A DNA stretch of 64,000 nucleotides from Flavonifractor sp. An112 (GTDB taxonomy: Bacteria > Bacillota > Clostridia > Oscillospirales > Oscillospiraceae): NCBI RefSeq assembly GCF_002161085.1, contig NZ_NFLU01000008.1, positions 1 through 64,000 on the forward strand. Reading direction: 5' to 3'. Every line of letters starts with the position of its first letter. The stretch's first letter is position 1. A program made the position numbers and the translations under genes. The notes beneath the pieces are model-generated. The model saw nothing but the letters and a program-made list of their open reading frames with translations. It did not search any database and had not been told where the DNA came from. Shown here piece after piece: positions 32,851-40,815 of this stretch.

Positions 32851-34145
32851 ATTTGCAGCTTGAGACCGGCGTACCGGTGCTCACCGTCTTTATCCAGGGC
32901 CTGCTCAGCTTCTTTTCGCCCTGTGTGCTCCCGCTGGTGCCTCTGTATGTGGGTTATTTGGCGGGAGGGGCCCGGACGGTGGATGAGAAGGGCAATATCC
33001 GCTATCCCAGAGGCAAGGTGCTGGTCAACACCCTGTTCTTTGTGGTGGGTGTCAGCTTCGCCTTCTTTGTGCTGGGGCTGGGCTTTACCGCCGCAGGCCG
33101 CTTCTTCAGCGGCAATCAGACCCTCTTTGCCCGCATCAGCGGCATCATTATGATCCTCTTTGGTGTCTATCAGTTCGGCTTCTTCGGCAAGGCCGCCGCG
33201 CTGGAGACAGAGCACCGGCTGCCCTTCCGACTGGACAAGTGGGCCATGAACCCCCTGGTGGCCCTGGTGCTGGGCTTCACCTTCAGCTTTGCCTGGACTC
33301 CCTGCGTGGGCCCCACTCTGGGCAGCGTGCTGCTGATGGCCTCTTCCGCCGCAAGCGCCGGCAAGGGCTTTTTGCTCATCGCCGTTTATACTGCCGGCTT
33401 TGTGATCCCCTTCCTGGCGGTGGGTATTTTCACCGGCACGGTGCTCAACTTCTTCAAGACCCATCAGAAGGTGGTCAAGTATACCGGCAAGGTGGGGGCG
33501 GCCCTGCTGGTCCTTATGGGCATCATGACCTTCACCGGCTTTATGAATGGCATCACCGGCTATCTGTCCGGCATTGGGGGAGGGACCGGCGTAACCGAGA
33601 CGCCTACCCAGAGCGAAAGCGTCTCTCCCACGCCGGAGGCCACCCAGACCCCGGAGCCTGCGGAGAGCGCCTCTCCCGAGCCTTCTGCTGAGCCCACGCC
33701 CAAGCCTGAGATTGCTGCCCCCGACTTTACCCTCACCGATCAGTACGGCAACACCCACACTCTGTCCGACTATCAGGGCAAGACGGTGTTCCTCAACTTC
33801 TGGGCCACCTGGTGCGGCCCCTGCAAGAGTGAGATGCCAGACATCCAGAAGCTGTATGAGAATTATGGAGAAAACAGCGAGGATCTGGTGGTGCTGGCGG
33901 TGGCCAATCCCGGCGGCCAGGACGTGTCTCAGGAGGAGATTGAGCAGTTCCTGGAGGACAACGGTTACACCTTCCCGGTGCTCATGGACGATACCGGCAT
34001 GACTCTGGCCTATTACGGCATTTCCGCCTTTCCCACCACCTTTATGATTGACGTCAACGGCAATGTGTACGGCTATGTGCCGGGAGCCATGACGGCGTCC
34101 ATCATGGAGTCGGTGGTGCAGCAGACCATGGACAGCGTGAAGTAA
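32847..34145 (+). CDS. CcdA-TlpA fusion: membrane electron carrier with extracytoplasmic thioredoxin domain
   Basis: 432 residues. The N-terminal CcdA/DsbD-type membrane domain (about 1-240, six helices) carries FFSPCVLPLVPLYVGYL and FAWTPCVGPTLGSVL with its paired cysteines. A Pro/Glu/Ser/Thr-rich linker (about 250-288) leads to a TlpA/ResA-like domain (about 289-432) with WATWCGPC near residue 320 and SAFPTTFMID. It should pass electrons from cytoplasmic thioredoxin across the membrane to extracellular disulfides, matching trxA-trxB in the same operon. In many bacteria these are two proteins. Confidence 0.88.
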   Translation: MNLQLETGVPVLTVFIQGLLSFFSPCVLPLVPLYVGYLAGGARTVDEKGNIRYPRGKVLVNTLFFVVGVSFAFFVLGLGFTAAGRFFSGNQTLFARISGIIMILFGVYQFGFFGKAAALETEHRLPFRLDKWAMNPLVALVLGFTFSFAWTPCVGPTLGSVLLMASSAASAGKGFLLIAVYTAGFVIPFLAVGIFTGTVLNFFKTHQKVVKYTGKVGAALLVLMGIMTFTGFMNGITGYLSGIGGGTGVTETPTQSESVSPTPEATQTPEPAESASPEPSAEPTPKPEIAAPDFTLTDQYGNTHTLSDYQGKTVFLNFWATWCGPCKSEMPDIQKLYENYGENSEDLVVLAVANPGGQDVSQEEIEQFLEDNGYTFPVLMDDTGMTLAYYGISAFPTTFMIDVNGNVYGYVPGAMTASIMESVVQQTMDSVK

Positions 34146-34151
34146 ACAGGG

Positions 34152-34179
34152 AAGAGCGGCGCTATGCGCCGCTCTTTCT
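34152..34179 (+). terminator. Intrinsic terminator of the trxA operon
   Basis: AAGAGCGGCGC (34152-34162) pairs with GCGCCGCTCTT (34166-34176) over a 3-base loop, followed by TCT. Confidence 0.85.
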
Positions 34180-34191
34180 GGTTTTGAGGCG

Positions 34192-34220
34192 TTGTCATTT
34201 CCTCCGCTTTCTGGTATGAT
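34192..34220 (+). promoter_or_regulatory. Sigma-A promoter of tgt
   Basis: TTGTCA (34192-34197), 17-base spacer, TATGAT (34215-34220). Confidence 0.8.
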
Positions 34221-34251
34221 AGTAACACTTGCAAAATAAAGGGGTTTTATT

Positions 34252-35382
34252 GTGTTTGAAGTGATCAAAACCGAGGGAAAGGCCCGCCGGGGCGTCTTTA
34301 CCTGCGCCCACGGCACGGTACAGACGCCGGTTTTTATGAATGTAGGCACCCAGGGCGCCATCAAGGGGGCTCTGTCTGCCTTTGACCTGAAGGACATCGG
34401 CTGCCAGGTGGAGCTGTCCAACACCTATCACCTCCACCTGCGTCCCGGCGACCAGGTGGTGCGCCAGATGGGAGGCCTCCACAAGTTCATGCGGTGGGAC
34501 GGGCCCATCCTCACTGATTCCGGCGGGTTCCAGGTGTTCTCCCTGTCCGGCCTGCGGAAGATCAAGGAGGAGGGGGTCACCTTTGCCTCCCACATCGACG
34601 GCCGCCGCATTTTCATGGGGCCTGAGGAGTCCATGCAGATCCAGTCCAACCTGGGCAGCGACATTGCCATGGCCTTTGACGAGTGCGTAGAGAATCCGGC
34701 CACCTATGAGTATGCCAAGGCCTCCTGCGAGCGCACCCTGCGCTGGCTCCAGCGGTGCAAGGTAGAACATGACCGGCTCAATGCGCTGCCCGACACGGTG
34801 AATCCCCATCAGATGCTCTTCGGCATCAACCAGGGCGCCACCTTCCCCGATCTGCGGGTGTGGCACATGAAAGAGACCGCCAAGATCGACTGCGAGGGTT
34901 ATGCCATCGGCGGCCTGGCGGTGGGGGAGCCCACCCAGGTGATGTACGACATCATCGACGCGGTGGAGCCCCATATGCCGGCGGACAAGCCCCGATATCT
35001 CATGGGCGTGGGCACCCCCTCCAACATCATTGAGGGTGTGGCCCGGGGCGTGGACTTCTTCGACTGCGTCATGCCCGCCCGCAACGCCCGCCACGCCAAA
35101 CTGTTCACCTGGTCGGGAGCCATGAACATCCGCAACGAGAAGTACAAGACCGATGAGCGGCCCATCGATCCCGACTGCGACTGTCCGGTGTGCCGGAATT
35201 TCTCCCGGGCCTATCTGCGCCACCTCTTCGTGGCGGACGAGATGCTGGCTATGCGCCTGGCCGTTATGCATAACCTGTATTTCTATAATAAACTGGCTCA
35301 GCGCATCCGGGATGCTCTGGATGCCGGTCAATTCACGGCCTTCCGGGCGGAATATTCCGAGAAGTTGGCCGGACGAATCTAA
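34252..35382 (+). CDS. tgt: Queuine/preQ1 tRNA-ribosyltransferase
   Basis: 376-residue Tgt exchanging guanine 34 for preQ1 in GUN tRNAs. TDSGGFQVFSL (with the catalytic aspartate), GGLAVGEP, VMPARNARHAKLFT and the zinc motif CDCPVC..F..YLRHLF are visible. A GTG start after AAAGGGG is used. Acts before QueA (23861) in queuosine synthesis, though the two genes are apart here; in Bacillus queA-tgt-yajC are linked. Confidence 0.95.
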   Translation: MFEVIKTEGKARRGVFTCAHGTVQTPVFMNVGTQGAIKGALSAFDLKDIGCQVELSNTYHLHLRPGDQVVRQMGGLHKFMRWDGPILTDSGGFQVFSLSGLRKIKEEGVTFASHIDGRRIFMGPEESMQIQSNLGSDIAMAFDECVENPATYEYAKASCERTLRWLQRCKVEHDRLNALPDTVNPHQMLFGINQGATFPDLRVWHMKETAKIDCEGYAIGGLAVGEPTQVMYDIIDAVEPHMPADKPRYLMGVGTPSNIIEGVARGVDFFDCVMPARNARHAKLFTWSGAMNIRNEKYKTDERPIDPDCDCPVCRNFSRAYLRHLFVADEMLAMRLAVMHNLYFYNKLAQRIRDALDAGQFTAFRAEYSEKLAGRI

Positions 35383-35411
35383 AACAAATTGTGAATCATG
35401 GCGAAAAACAC

Positions 35412-35440
35412 TTGTCAAAACTTGCAAATCGTTTTATAAT
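35412..35440 (+). promoter_or_regulatory. Sigma-A promoter of yajC
   Basis: TTGTCA (35412-35417), 17-base spacer, TATAAT (35435-35440). Confidence 0.85.
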
Positions 35441-35489
35441 ATTCCACTGATGACGCATGGCGTCAAAGTTGAAATCGGAGGGGATTGTA

Positions 35490-35861
35490 TTGACAGCACA
35501 GATCACCAACGCGATGTTGTCCAGCACCGGCACTGATGCTGGTGGGGCAGGTAGTATGTTGAGCATGGTTATCCCGCTGGTACTGCTCATCGCGGTGTTT
35601 TATTTCCTGCTGATCCGTCCTGAGAACAAGAAGAAGAAGGCCGCTGCCAAGATGCGTTCCGAGCTGTCCGTGGGTGACCAGATCACCACCATCGGCGGCA
35701 TCGTAGGTACCATCTGCGCGGTGAAGGAGAACACCATCGTGATCGAGACCAGCTCTGATCGCGTGCGCATGGAGTTCACCAAGTGGGCTGTGTCCACCCG
35801 CGGCACTCAGACTACTGAGGAAGGCCCCGGCGAGACCAAGGACGCCAAGGACAAGAAGTAA
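35490..35861 (+). CDS. yajC: Preprotein translocase subunit YajC
   Basis: 123 residues with one membrane helix (MVIPLVLLIAVFYFLLI) followed by RPENKKKK and the conserved LSVGDQITTIGGIVGTI segment. YajC associates with SecDF. A TTG start at 35490 lies eight bases after GGAGG (35477-35481); an upstream in-frame ATG at 35457 lacks a site. Confidence 0.9.
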   Translation: MTAQITNAMLSSTGTDAGGAGSMLSMVIPLVLLIAVFYFLLIRPENKKKKAAAKMRSELSVGDQITTIGGIVGTICAVKENTIVIETSSDRVRMEFTKWAVSTRGTQTTEEGPGETKDAKDKK

Positions 35862-35865
35862 TAAG

Positions 35866-35921
35866 AAACGCCCTCCCGGCATAGGTTTCATCAGGAACCT
35901 GTGGTAAGGGAGGGTGTTTTT
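35866..35921 (+). terminator. Branched terminator after yajC, overlapping the next gene's ribosome site
   Basis: AAACGCCCTCCC (35866-35877) pairs with GGGAGGGTGTTT (35908-35919, one G-U) and encloses a small AGGTT/AACCT hairpin; T5 follows. The 3' arm GGGAGGG is also the Shine-Dalgarno of the gene starting at 35922. Confidence 0.75.
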
Positions 35922-36347
35922 ATGGGTAAAAAGGAGGAGGACCAGGGCGCCAAGCTGCTGCGCTGCGCTTTGGGTATCCTGCTGGGCGGGCTACTGGCCC
36001 TGGGCGTGTGTATGCTGTTCCTGCTGGGAGCGTCGGTGGCCATCTCCGGCGGTCTGCTGGACATGGACCTGACGTATCAGATCACCATCGTGGGGTGTGT
36101 GCTGGGCGGTTTCTGCGGCGCCCTGCTGGCGGTGAGCCGCTGCGGCGGGGGATTGGCCGCCGGACTGCTCACCGGAGGGGTGCTCTTTCTGCTGGTGCTC
36201 ACCCTGGGAGCCCTGTGCTTCCGGGATGTATCTCTGGAGTCGGGGGGCATCGGCCTGCTGTGCGGGTCCCTGTGCGGCGGGGCCGCTGCCGGTCTGCTGG
36301 GGAGCGGCAATCGAGGGAGCAAGCGGAAAAAACGCAGAAAGCGTTGA
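35922..36347 (+). CDS. TIGR04086 family membrane protein (YrzE-like)
   Basis: 141 residues with four hydrophobic helices (starting LGILLGGLLALGVCMLFLLG) and a very basic tail (SKRKKRRKR). Matches the TIGR04086/YrzE membrane family of Firmicutes, whose function is unknown and which sits beside yajC in Bacillus as well. Start at the ATG at 35922 after AGGGAGGGTG; a GTG at 35901 in frame is rejected. Its ribosome site lies in the terminator stem at 35866-35921. Confidence 0.75.
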   Translation: MGKKEEDQGAKLLRCALGILLGGLLALGVCMLFLLGASVAISGGLLDMDLTYQITIVGCVLGGFCGALLAVSRCGGGLAAGLLTGGVLFLLVLTLGALCFRDVSLESGGIGLLCGSLCGGAAAGLLGSGNRGSKRKKRRKR

Positions 36348-36372
36348 AATTGGAAAGACCCTATGGTATAAT
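36344..36372 (+). promoter_or_regulatory. Sigma-A promoter of the SCIFF peptide gene
   Basis: TTGAAA (36344-36349), 17-base spacer, TATAAT (36367-36372). The -35 overlaps the preceding stop codon. Confidence 0.85.
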
Positions 36373-36405
36373 GACCTAAAGTCTCTATTTGGGAGGGAAA
36401 TCAGA

Positions 36406-36546
36406 ATGAAGCATATCAAGACGCTCAACGGCGCTACTCTGAAGAAGAGCGCCGCCCACGGCGGCTGCGGCGAGTGCCAGACCTCCTGCCAGTCCGCCTG
36501 TAAGACCTCTTGCACCGTGGCCAACCAGAAGTGCGAGAACCGGTAA
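36406..36546 (+). CDS. scfA: SCIFF peptide precursor (six cysteines in forty-five residues)
   Basis: 46-residue precursor: leader MKHIKTLNGATLKKSAAHGG and a Cys-rich core with six cysteines (CGECQTSCQSACKTSC and a last Cys near the C-terminus). It matches the SCIFF family, the substrate of a radical SAM maturase that forms a thioether cross-link between a cysteine and a threonine. GGGAGG lies nine bases before the ATG. The maturase gene follows after a hairpin. The mature product and its role are not known. Confidence 0.93.
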   Translation: MKHIKTLNGATLKKSAAHGGCGECQTSCQSACKTSCTVANQKCENR

Positions 36547-36559
36547 CAAACAACAGGGC

Positions 36560-36589
36560 AAGGGTGGGCGTGTAGGCCCACCCTTTTCC
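36560..36589 (+). terminator. Attenuator/terminator between scfA and scfB
   Basis: AAGGGTGGGC (36560-36569) pairs with GCCCACCCTT (36576-36585), followed by TTCC. It probably makes precursor transcripts outnumber maturase transcripts. Confidence 0.75.
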
Positions 36590-36615
36590 ATGCCCTGAGG
36601 AAGGAACAAAAATTT

Positions 36616-37995
36616 ATGGTACATACCTTTCAGTGTCTCGGCGTACGCATCGCCGTTGACGTGAACAGCGGCGCCGTCCATGTGCTGGACGAGCTGACCC
36701 ACGACCTGCTCACCGCTCTGGCGGAGCGGGAGGAGAACGGGGAGAGCCTGGATGGGGCCCTGCCCGAGGCTCTGGCCGCTGCCCTGCCTCAGTATGATCC
36801 CGCCGCCCTGGCCGAGGCCTGGGAGGAGCTGCGGGAGCTGAAAAAGGAGGGCCTGCTCTTCGAGGCCGACGACTACATCGATCGGGACAAGGCCGCCTCC
36901 ATGCAGCAGCAGGCCCTGGTGAAGGCCCTGTGCCTCCACGTCTCCCACGACTGCAACCTGCGGTGCAAGTACTGCTTCGCCTCCACCGGCGACTTCGGAA
37001 CCGGCAAGCGCATGACCATGGACATCGAAACCGCCAAAAAGGCCATCGATTTCGTCATTGCCAAGTCGGGCAACCGCCGCAACATTGAGGTGGACTTTTT
37101 CGGCGGCGAGCCCCTCATGGCCATGGATACCGTCAAGGCCACCGTGGAATATGCCCGCTCCATCGAGCAGGAGCATGGCAAGTGCTTCCGCTTTACCATT
37201 ACAACCAATGGCGTACTGCTGAACGACGAGAACATCGAGTACATCAACCGTGAGATGTCCAACGCGGTGCTGTCCCTGGACGGCCGCAAGGAGGTCAACG
37301 ACGATCTGCGGCCCACCATCAACGGCAAGGGCTCCTATGATGTCATCGTGCCCAAGTTCAAGAAGCTCATCGCCGGACGGGGCACCAAGGACTACTATCT
37401 GCGGGGCACCTTCACCCGGTTCCACAAGGACTTCGCCGAGGACGTGAAGGAGCTGGCCGCCATCGGCAAGAACGTGTCCGTGGAGCCGGTGGTAGGGAAG
37501 GAGACCGACCCCTACGCCATTCAGGAGTCCGATCTGCCTGAGCTGAAGGCGGAGTATGAGAAGCTGGCTGAGTATCTGAAGGACCACCGGGAGACCAACT
37601 TCTTCCACTTCAACGTGGACCTTCAGCAGGGCCCCTGCGTCATCAAGCGGCTGCGGGGCTGCGGCGCCGGCTGCGAGTATGTGGCCATCACCCCCGACGG
37701 CGACATCTACCCCTGTCATCAGTTCGTGGGCAACGAGGACTACAAGCTGGGCAGCGTGAAGGACGGCACTTTCGACAACAGCCTGTCCAGCCGGTTTGCC
37801 GGTCTTAACGTCTACACCCGGGAGGAGTGCGCCCACTGCTGGGCCCGGTTCTATTGCTCCGGCGGCTGCTCTGCCTCCAACCTGCTTGTCGGCGGCGACA
37901 TAAAGCACCCCCACAAGGTGGGCTGTGAACTGGAGCGCAAGCGTCTGGAGTGCGCCATCGCCCTCAAGGCCATCGATGCCGGTATGGCCGATTAG
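36616..37995 (+). CDS. scfB: Thioether cross-link-forming SCIFF peptide maturase (radical SAM/SPASM)
   Basis: 459-residue radical SAM enzyme. An N-terminal RRE-like peptide-binding segment (about 1-95) precedes the cluster motif CNLRCKYC (Cys113, Cys117, Cys120) and a C-terminal SPASM region with many cysteines (CGAGCEY, CHQF, CAHCWARFYCSGGC). It cross-links the SCIFF precursor. Only a weak site, GAGGAAGGAA, lies 11 bases before the ATG. Cotranscribed with scfA past the hairpin at 36560. Confidence 0.94.
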   Translation: MVHTFQCLGVRIAVDVNSGAVHVLDELTHDLLTALAEREENGESLDGALPEALAAALPQYDPAALAEAWEELRELKKEGLLFEADDYIDRDKAASMQQQALVKALCLHVSHDCNLRCKYCFASTGDFGTGKRMTMDIETAKKAIDFVIAKSGNRRNIEVDFFGGEPLMAMDTVKATVEYARSIEQEHGKCFRFTITTNGVLLNDENIEYINREMSNAVLSLDGRKEVNDDLRPTINGKGSYDVIVPKFKKLIAGRGTKDYYLRGTFTRFHKDFAEDVKELAAIGKNVSVEPVVGKETDPYAIQESDLPELKAEYEKLAEYLKDHRETNFFHFNVDLQQGPCVIKRLRGCGAGCEYVAITPDGDIYPCHQFVGNEDYKLGSVKDGTFDNSLSSRFAGLNVYTREECAHCWARFYCSGGCSASNLLVGGDIKHPHKVGCELERKRLECAIALKAIDAGMAD

Positions 37996-38046
37996 GGGGT
38001 ATACAAAACGTAATTATACTATCTGTAATCGACGTAATCAGTGCAG

Positions 38047-38092
38047 AAAGCCCTGCTGTTCGAGGCGGAAACCCTTGAGCAGCAGGGCTTTT
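38047..38092 (+). terminator. Intrinsic terminator after scfB
   Basis: AAAGCCCTGCTG (38047-38058) pairs with CAGCAGGGCTTT (38080-38091), with a long loop and trailing T. Confidence 0.8.
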
Positions 38093-38348
38093 CTCTGTTT
38101 TACCGGGATGAGTGACAATTGAGAGCAACCCCTGGCCGATAGACCGTTCCGCACAGGGGAGGGGCTGGCAAAACAGGATGACAAGGGATTTTCCTTGTCG
38201 TAATAAAGACTCATTTTCCTGGAAAAATCAGGGGAAGAGAGGGCCGCTGTCGGGCTCTGCCGTGCTGACTGATACGATGGTAGACATAATATACTTAACA
38301 TAAGTATTCGGCATAATCGACAAAAATGACTTTTTTTCTTGCCGCACC
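38093..38348. other. Intergenic region with palindrome, no gene recognised
   Basis: No convincing gene in 38093-38448. An exact 7-bp palindrome with a 3-base gap, ATACTTA/TAAGTAT (38291-38297 and 38301-38307), looks like an operator. Small hairpins such as CAAGG/CCTTG near 38185 are present. It does not match any riboswitch I could recognise. Confidence 0.4.
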
Positions 38349-38377
38349 TTGCACGATGCTCCGTGTTAAGCTATGAT
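38349..38377 (+). promoter_or_regulatory. Sigma-A type promoter upstream of spoIIM
   Basis: TTGCAC (38349-38354), 17-base spacer, TATGAT (38372-38377). Confidence 0.7.
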
Positions 38378-38400
38378 TATACCAAGAAATAAACAGGCAG

Positions 38401-38429
38401 GTCTGATTTACCAGTCTGGCGCATAGGCT
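38401..38429 (+). promoter_or_regulatory. Putative sigma-E promoter of spoIIM
   Basis: GTCTGATT (38401-38408), 13-base spacer, CATAGGCT (38422-38429). spoIIM is sigma-E dependent in Bacillus, which supports the call. Confidence 0.55.
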
Positions 38430-38449
38430 TCTGTTGGGAGGTGAAGCCT

Positions 38450-39082
38450 TTGCGCAGGACCATTGTGGCCGCTTGGAATGTGCCCAGGGACTGGATCGTC
38501 CCGGCACTGATCATCCTGTCGGCCTGTTTTTTGGCCGGTGGGCTGACAGGCTGTCTGTTGGCCGCCCAGGTGGGCGGCGCTGGTGAAGCCAGCCTGAATC
38601 AGTATCTGGAGGCCTTTCTGCTGGCCGCACAGGAGGGTGCCGTAGATGTTCCCGCGCTGTGGGCTCAGATTTGGGACACGCTGCGCTGGCCCCTCTTTGC
38701 CCTGCTGCTGGGATTCACTGCGCTGGGTGTGCTGGGCCTGCCGGTGCTCTTCGCCCTGCGGGGATTTTTGCTGGCCTTTTCCATCGCCTCCTTTGTGCGG
38801 GCCTTCGGCGGCGCCGGCTGGCTGCTGGCCAGCCTGGTGTTTGGCGTCGGCGGGGTGCTGTCTCTGCCTGCTCTCTTCGTGCTGGGGGTACAGAGTATCC
38901 TGTCCGCCCGCGCCCTGGCCGCCCGGGTCCGGGGAGAGGGAAAGGGCAGGGTTCTGTGGGGCCGGGACTGTCTGGTCCGATGTGCGCTGTGTCTCGGCGC
39001 TGTTTGTGTGTGTATTCTGCTGGAGCGGACTGTGGTGCCCGCTCTGCTTTCCGGCGCGGCAGGCGCTCTTTTGAACCGATAG
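38450..39082 (+). CDS. spoIIM: Stage II sporulation protein M (SpoIIM)
   Basis: 210-residue polytopic membrane protein with five helices. SpoIIM, with SpoIID and SpoIIP, drives engulfment by peptidoglycan remodelling; here spoIIP is not in the window. A TTG start at 38450 lies eight bases after GGAGG (38437-38441); a GTG at 38441 overlaps that site. Next to xerD as in Bacillus, where spoIIM and ripX/xerD are neighbours. Confidence 0.85.
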   Translation: MRRTIVAAWNVPRDWIVPALIILSACFLAGGLTGCLLAAQVGGAGEASLNQYLEAFLLAAQEGAVDVPALWAQIWDTLRWPLFALLLGFTALGVLGLPVLFALRGFLLAFSIASFVRAFGGAGWLLASLVFGVGGVLSLPALFVLGVQSILSARALAARVRGEGKGRVLWGRDCLVRCALCLGAVCVCILLERTVVPALLSGAAGALLNR

Positions 39083-39107
39083 AGAGAAACGGGAAGGTGT
39101 TGGATGG

Positions 39108-39986
39108 ATGGAATATCTCAGTGGATACGAACGATTTCTGACCGAAGAAAAAAAGGCGTCCCCCAATACGCTGAGTTCCTATCTGCGTGATGTGCGCCAA
39201 TACCTGGACTGGCTGGGGGAGGAGGGAATCTCTCCCACTCAGGCAGTCCACGCCGATGTGGAGGCCTATACCCGCAGCATGACTGCACGGGGCAAGTCTG
39301 CTGCCACCGTGACCCGGAGCCAGGCCTCCCTCAAGTCCTTCTATTCCTGGATGATGGAGATCGGCCAGATCGGCGAAAACCCCGCCCGGGGTCTGTCCCA
39401 GACCAAGGTAGAGCGCAAGCTGCCCCACATCCTTACCTCCCGGGAAGTAGAGCTCTTTCTGGAGCAGCCGGACCCCTCCGATGCCAAGGGCTGCCGGGAC
39501 AAGGCCATGCTGGAGCTGCTCTACGCCACCGGCATCCGGGTCAGCGAGCTCATCGGCCTGAATCTGGACAACATCAACCTGTCCGCCGGGTTCATCCGGT
39601 GCGCCAACCGGGGGAAAGAGCGGATCATCCCCCTGTACCAGGCGGCGGTGCGGGCCCTGCAGAACTATCTGGACCGGGTCCGGCCCCAGATGGTGGAGCA
39701 CCCCGACGAGAAGGCCCTCTTCGTCAACATGAGCGGGGAGCGGATGAGCCGCCAGGGGTTCTGGAAGATCATCAAGCACTATCAGGAGAAGGCGGGCATT
39801 CAGAAGGACATCACCCCCCATACCCTCCGCCACTCCTTTGCCGCCCATCTGCTGGAAAACGGCGCCGACCTCCACTCCATTCAGGAGATGCTGGGCCACG
39901 CCGATATCTCCTCCACCCAGATCTACACCCAGGTGGTGAGCCAGAAGCTGAAGGACGTGTACAACAAAGCCCATCCCAGAGCGTAA
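39108..39986 (+). CDS. xerD: Tyrosine recombinase XerD
   Basis: 292-residue tyrosine recombinase for chromosome dimer resolution. N-terminal SAM-like DNA-binding domain (YERFLTEEKKASPNTLSSY), catalytic Arg144 in TGIRVSEL, HTLRHSFAAHLL, LGHADISSTQIYTQV with the nucleophilic tyrosine. The housekeeping Xer rather than an integrase, judging by length and neighbour. The coding region ends 8 bases before a 183-bp palindromic repeat. Confidence 0.93.
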   Translation: MEYLSGYERFLTEEKKASPNTLSSYLRDVRQYLDWLGEEGISPTQAVHADVEAYTRSMTARGKSAATVTRSQASLKSFYSWMMEIGQIGENPARGLSQTKVERKLPHILTSREVELFLEQPDPSDAKGCRDKAMLELLYATGIRVSELIGLNLDNINLSAGFIRCANRGKERIIPLYQAAVRALQNYLDRVRPQMVEHPDEKALFVNMSGERMSRQGFWKIIKHYQEKAGIQKDITPHTLRHSFAAHLLENGADLHSIQEMLGHADISSTQIYTQVVSQKLKDVYNKAHPRA

Positions 39987-39993
39987 ACAGCCA

Positions 39994-40176
39994 GGGCCTG
40001 TTGCAAAATGTGCAGCTCGTACAAAGACCCGTCATTCCGAGAAAAACGGCCGCCCACCGGGCGGCCGTTTTTCGTGGGAATCCGTCCCTTTTGCCGGGGA
40101 AACGGATTGCCACGCCAGTGTGCGCACTGGCTCGCAATGACAGGTTTGTGCAAAACAGCTATTTTGCAGCAGGCCC
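39994..40176. repeat. 183-bp palindromic intergenic repeat, complete copy
   Basis: Ends are GGGCCTGTTGCAAAAT (39994) and ATTTTGCAGCAGGCCC (to 40176). The outer 45 bases of each side form an imperfect inverted repeat, including GTCATTCCGAG versus CTCGCAATGAC. Inside lie a GC-rich hairpin AAAAACGGCCGCCC/GGGCGGCCGTTTTT (40042-40072), AATCCGT/ACGGATT, and the palindrome CCAGTGTGCGCACTGG. Bases 40061-40180 recur at 1-120 with two differences. No transposase, so a MITE- or REP-like element. Confidence 0.88.
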
Positions 40177-40207
40177 TTTTGCGCCCCGGGGCGGGCCTAA
40201 TTCCTCC

Positions 40208-40236
40208 TTGCGCCCGTTTCAAGGCCGTGATACAAT
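40208..40236 (+). promoter_or_regulatory. Sigma-A promoter of the ruvC operon
   Basis: TTGCGC (40208-40213), 17-base spacer, TACAAT (40231-40236). Confidence 0.7.
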
Positions 40237-40272
40237 ATTCTCTGTATGGAAAACAGGGAGGAAACCGACGCT

Positions 40273-40803
40273 ATGCTGATTTTAGGCATCGACCCCGGCT
40301 TCGCCATCGTGGGCTTCGGCCTGGTGGAGACGGCGGGGGGGAGGGCCCGGCTGGTCCAGTGCGGGGCCATTACCACCCCGGCGGGTGAGGCCCTGCCCGC
40401 CCGGCTCCTCCAGATCTCCAATGACATGGACCTGCTGCTGAAGCAATTCAAGCCGGAGGCCATGGCCATCGAGGAGCTCTTCTTCAACAACAACATCACC
40501 ACCGGCATCGGCGTGGCCCAGGCCCGGGGTGTGCTGCTGCTGGCGGCGGAGCGGCACCAGGTGCCCATTTACGAATATACCCCCAGCCAGGTGAAGCAGG
40601 CAGTGGTGGGCTACGGCAAGGCGGAAAAACGGCAGGTTATGGACATGACAAAGCGGCTTTTGAACCTGAAAGCTGTCCCCAAGCCGGACGACGCCGCCGA
40701 TGCGGTGGCTATCGCTCTGTGCCACGCCCGCTCGTACACCTCCCGGCTCCAGAGCCCCGACGCCAACCGGCCGGGCAGCGGCCGGTATGAGACACGCCGT
40801 TAG
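40273..40803 (+). CDS. ruvC: Crossover junction endodeoxyribonuclease RuvC
   Basis: 176-residue Holliday junction resolvase. LGIDPG (catalytic Asp), AIEELFFNNNITT and KPDDAADAVAIALCH motifs supply the acidic residues. The ATG at 40273 has GGGAGG upstream; a longer frame begins at 40246. RuvC in ruvC-ruvA-DUF6054-ruvB order; unlike Bacillus (which has RecU), this organism uses RuvC. Confidence 0.95.
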   Translation: MLILGIDPGFAIVGFGLVETAGGRARLVQCGAITTPAGEALPARLLQISNDMDLLLKQFKPEAMAIEELFFNNNITTGIGVAQARGVLLLAAERHQVPIYEYTPSQVKQAVVGYGKAEKRQVMDMTKRLLNLKAVPKPDDAADAVAIALCHARSYTSRLQSPDANRPGSGRYETRR

Positions 40804-40815
40804 GAGTTTACGATT

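Noticed and set aside
38093-38348. Possible riboswitch or 6S-like RNA
   Set aside because: I compared the visible hairpins with the motifs I know (c-di-GMP, c-di-AMP, cobalamin, 6S) and found no adequate match.
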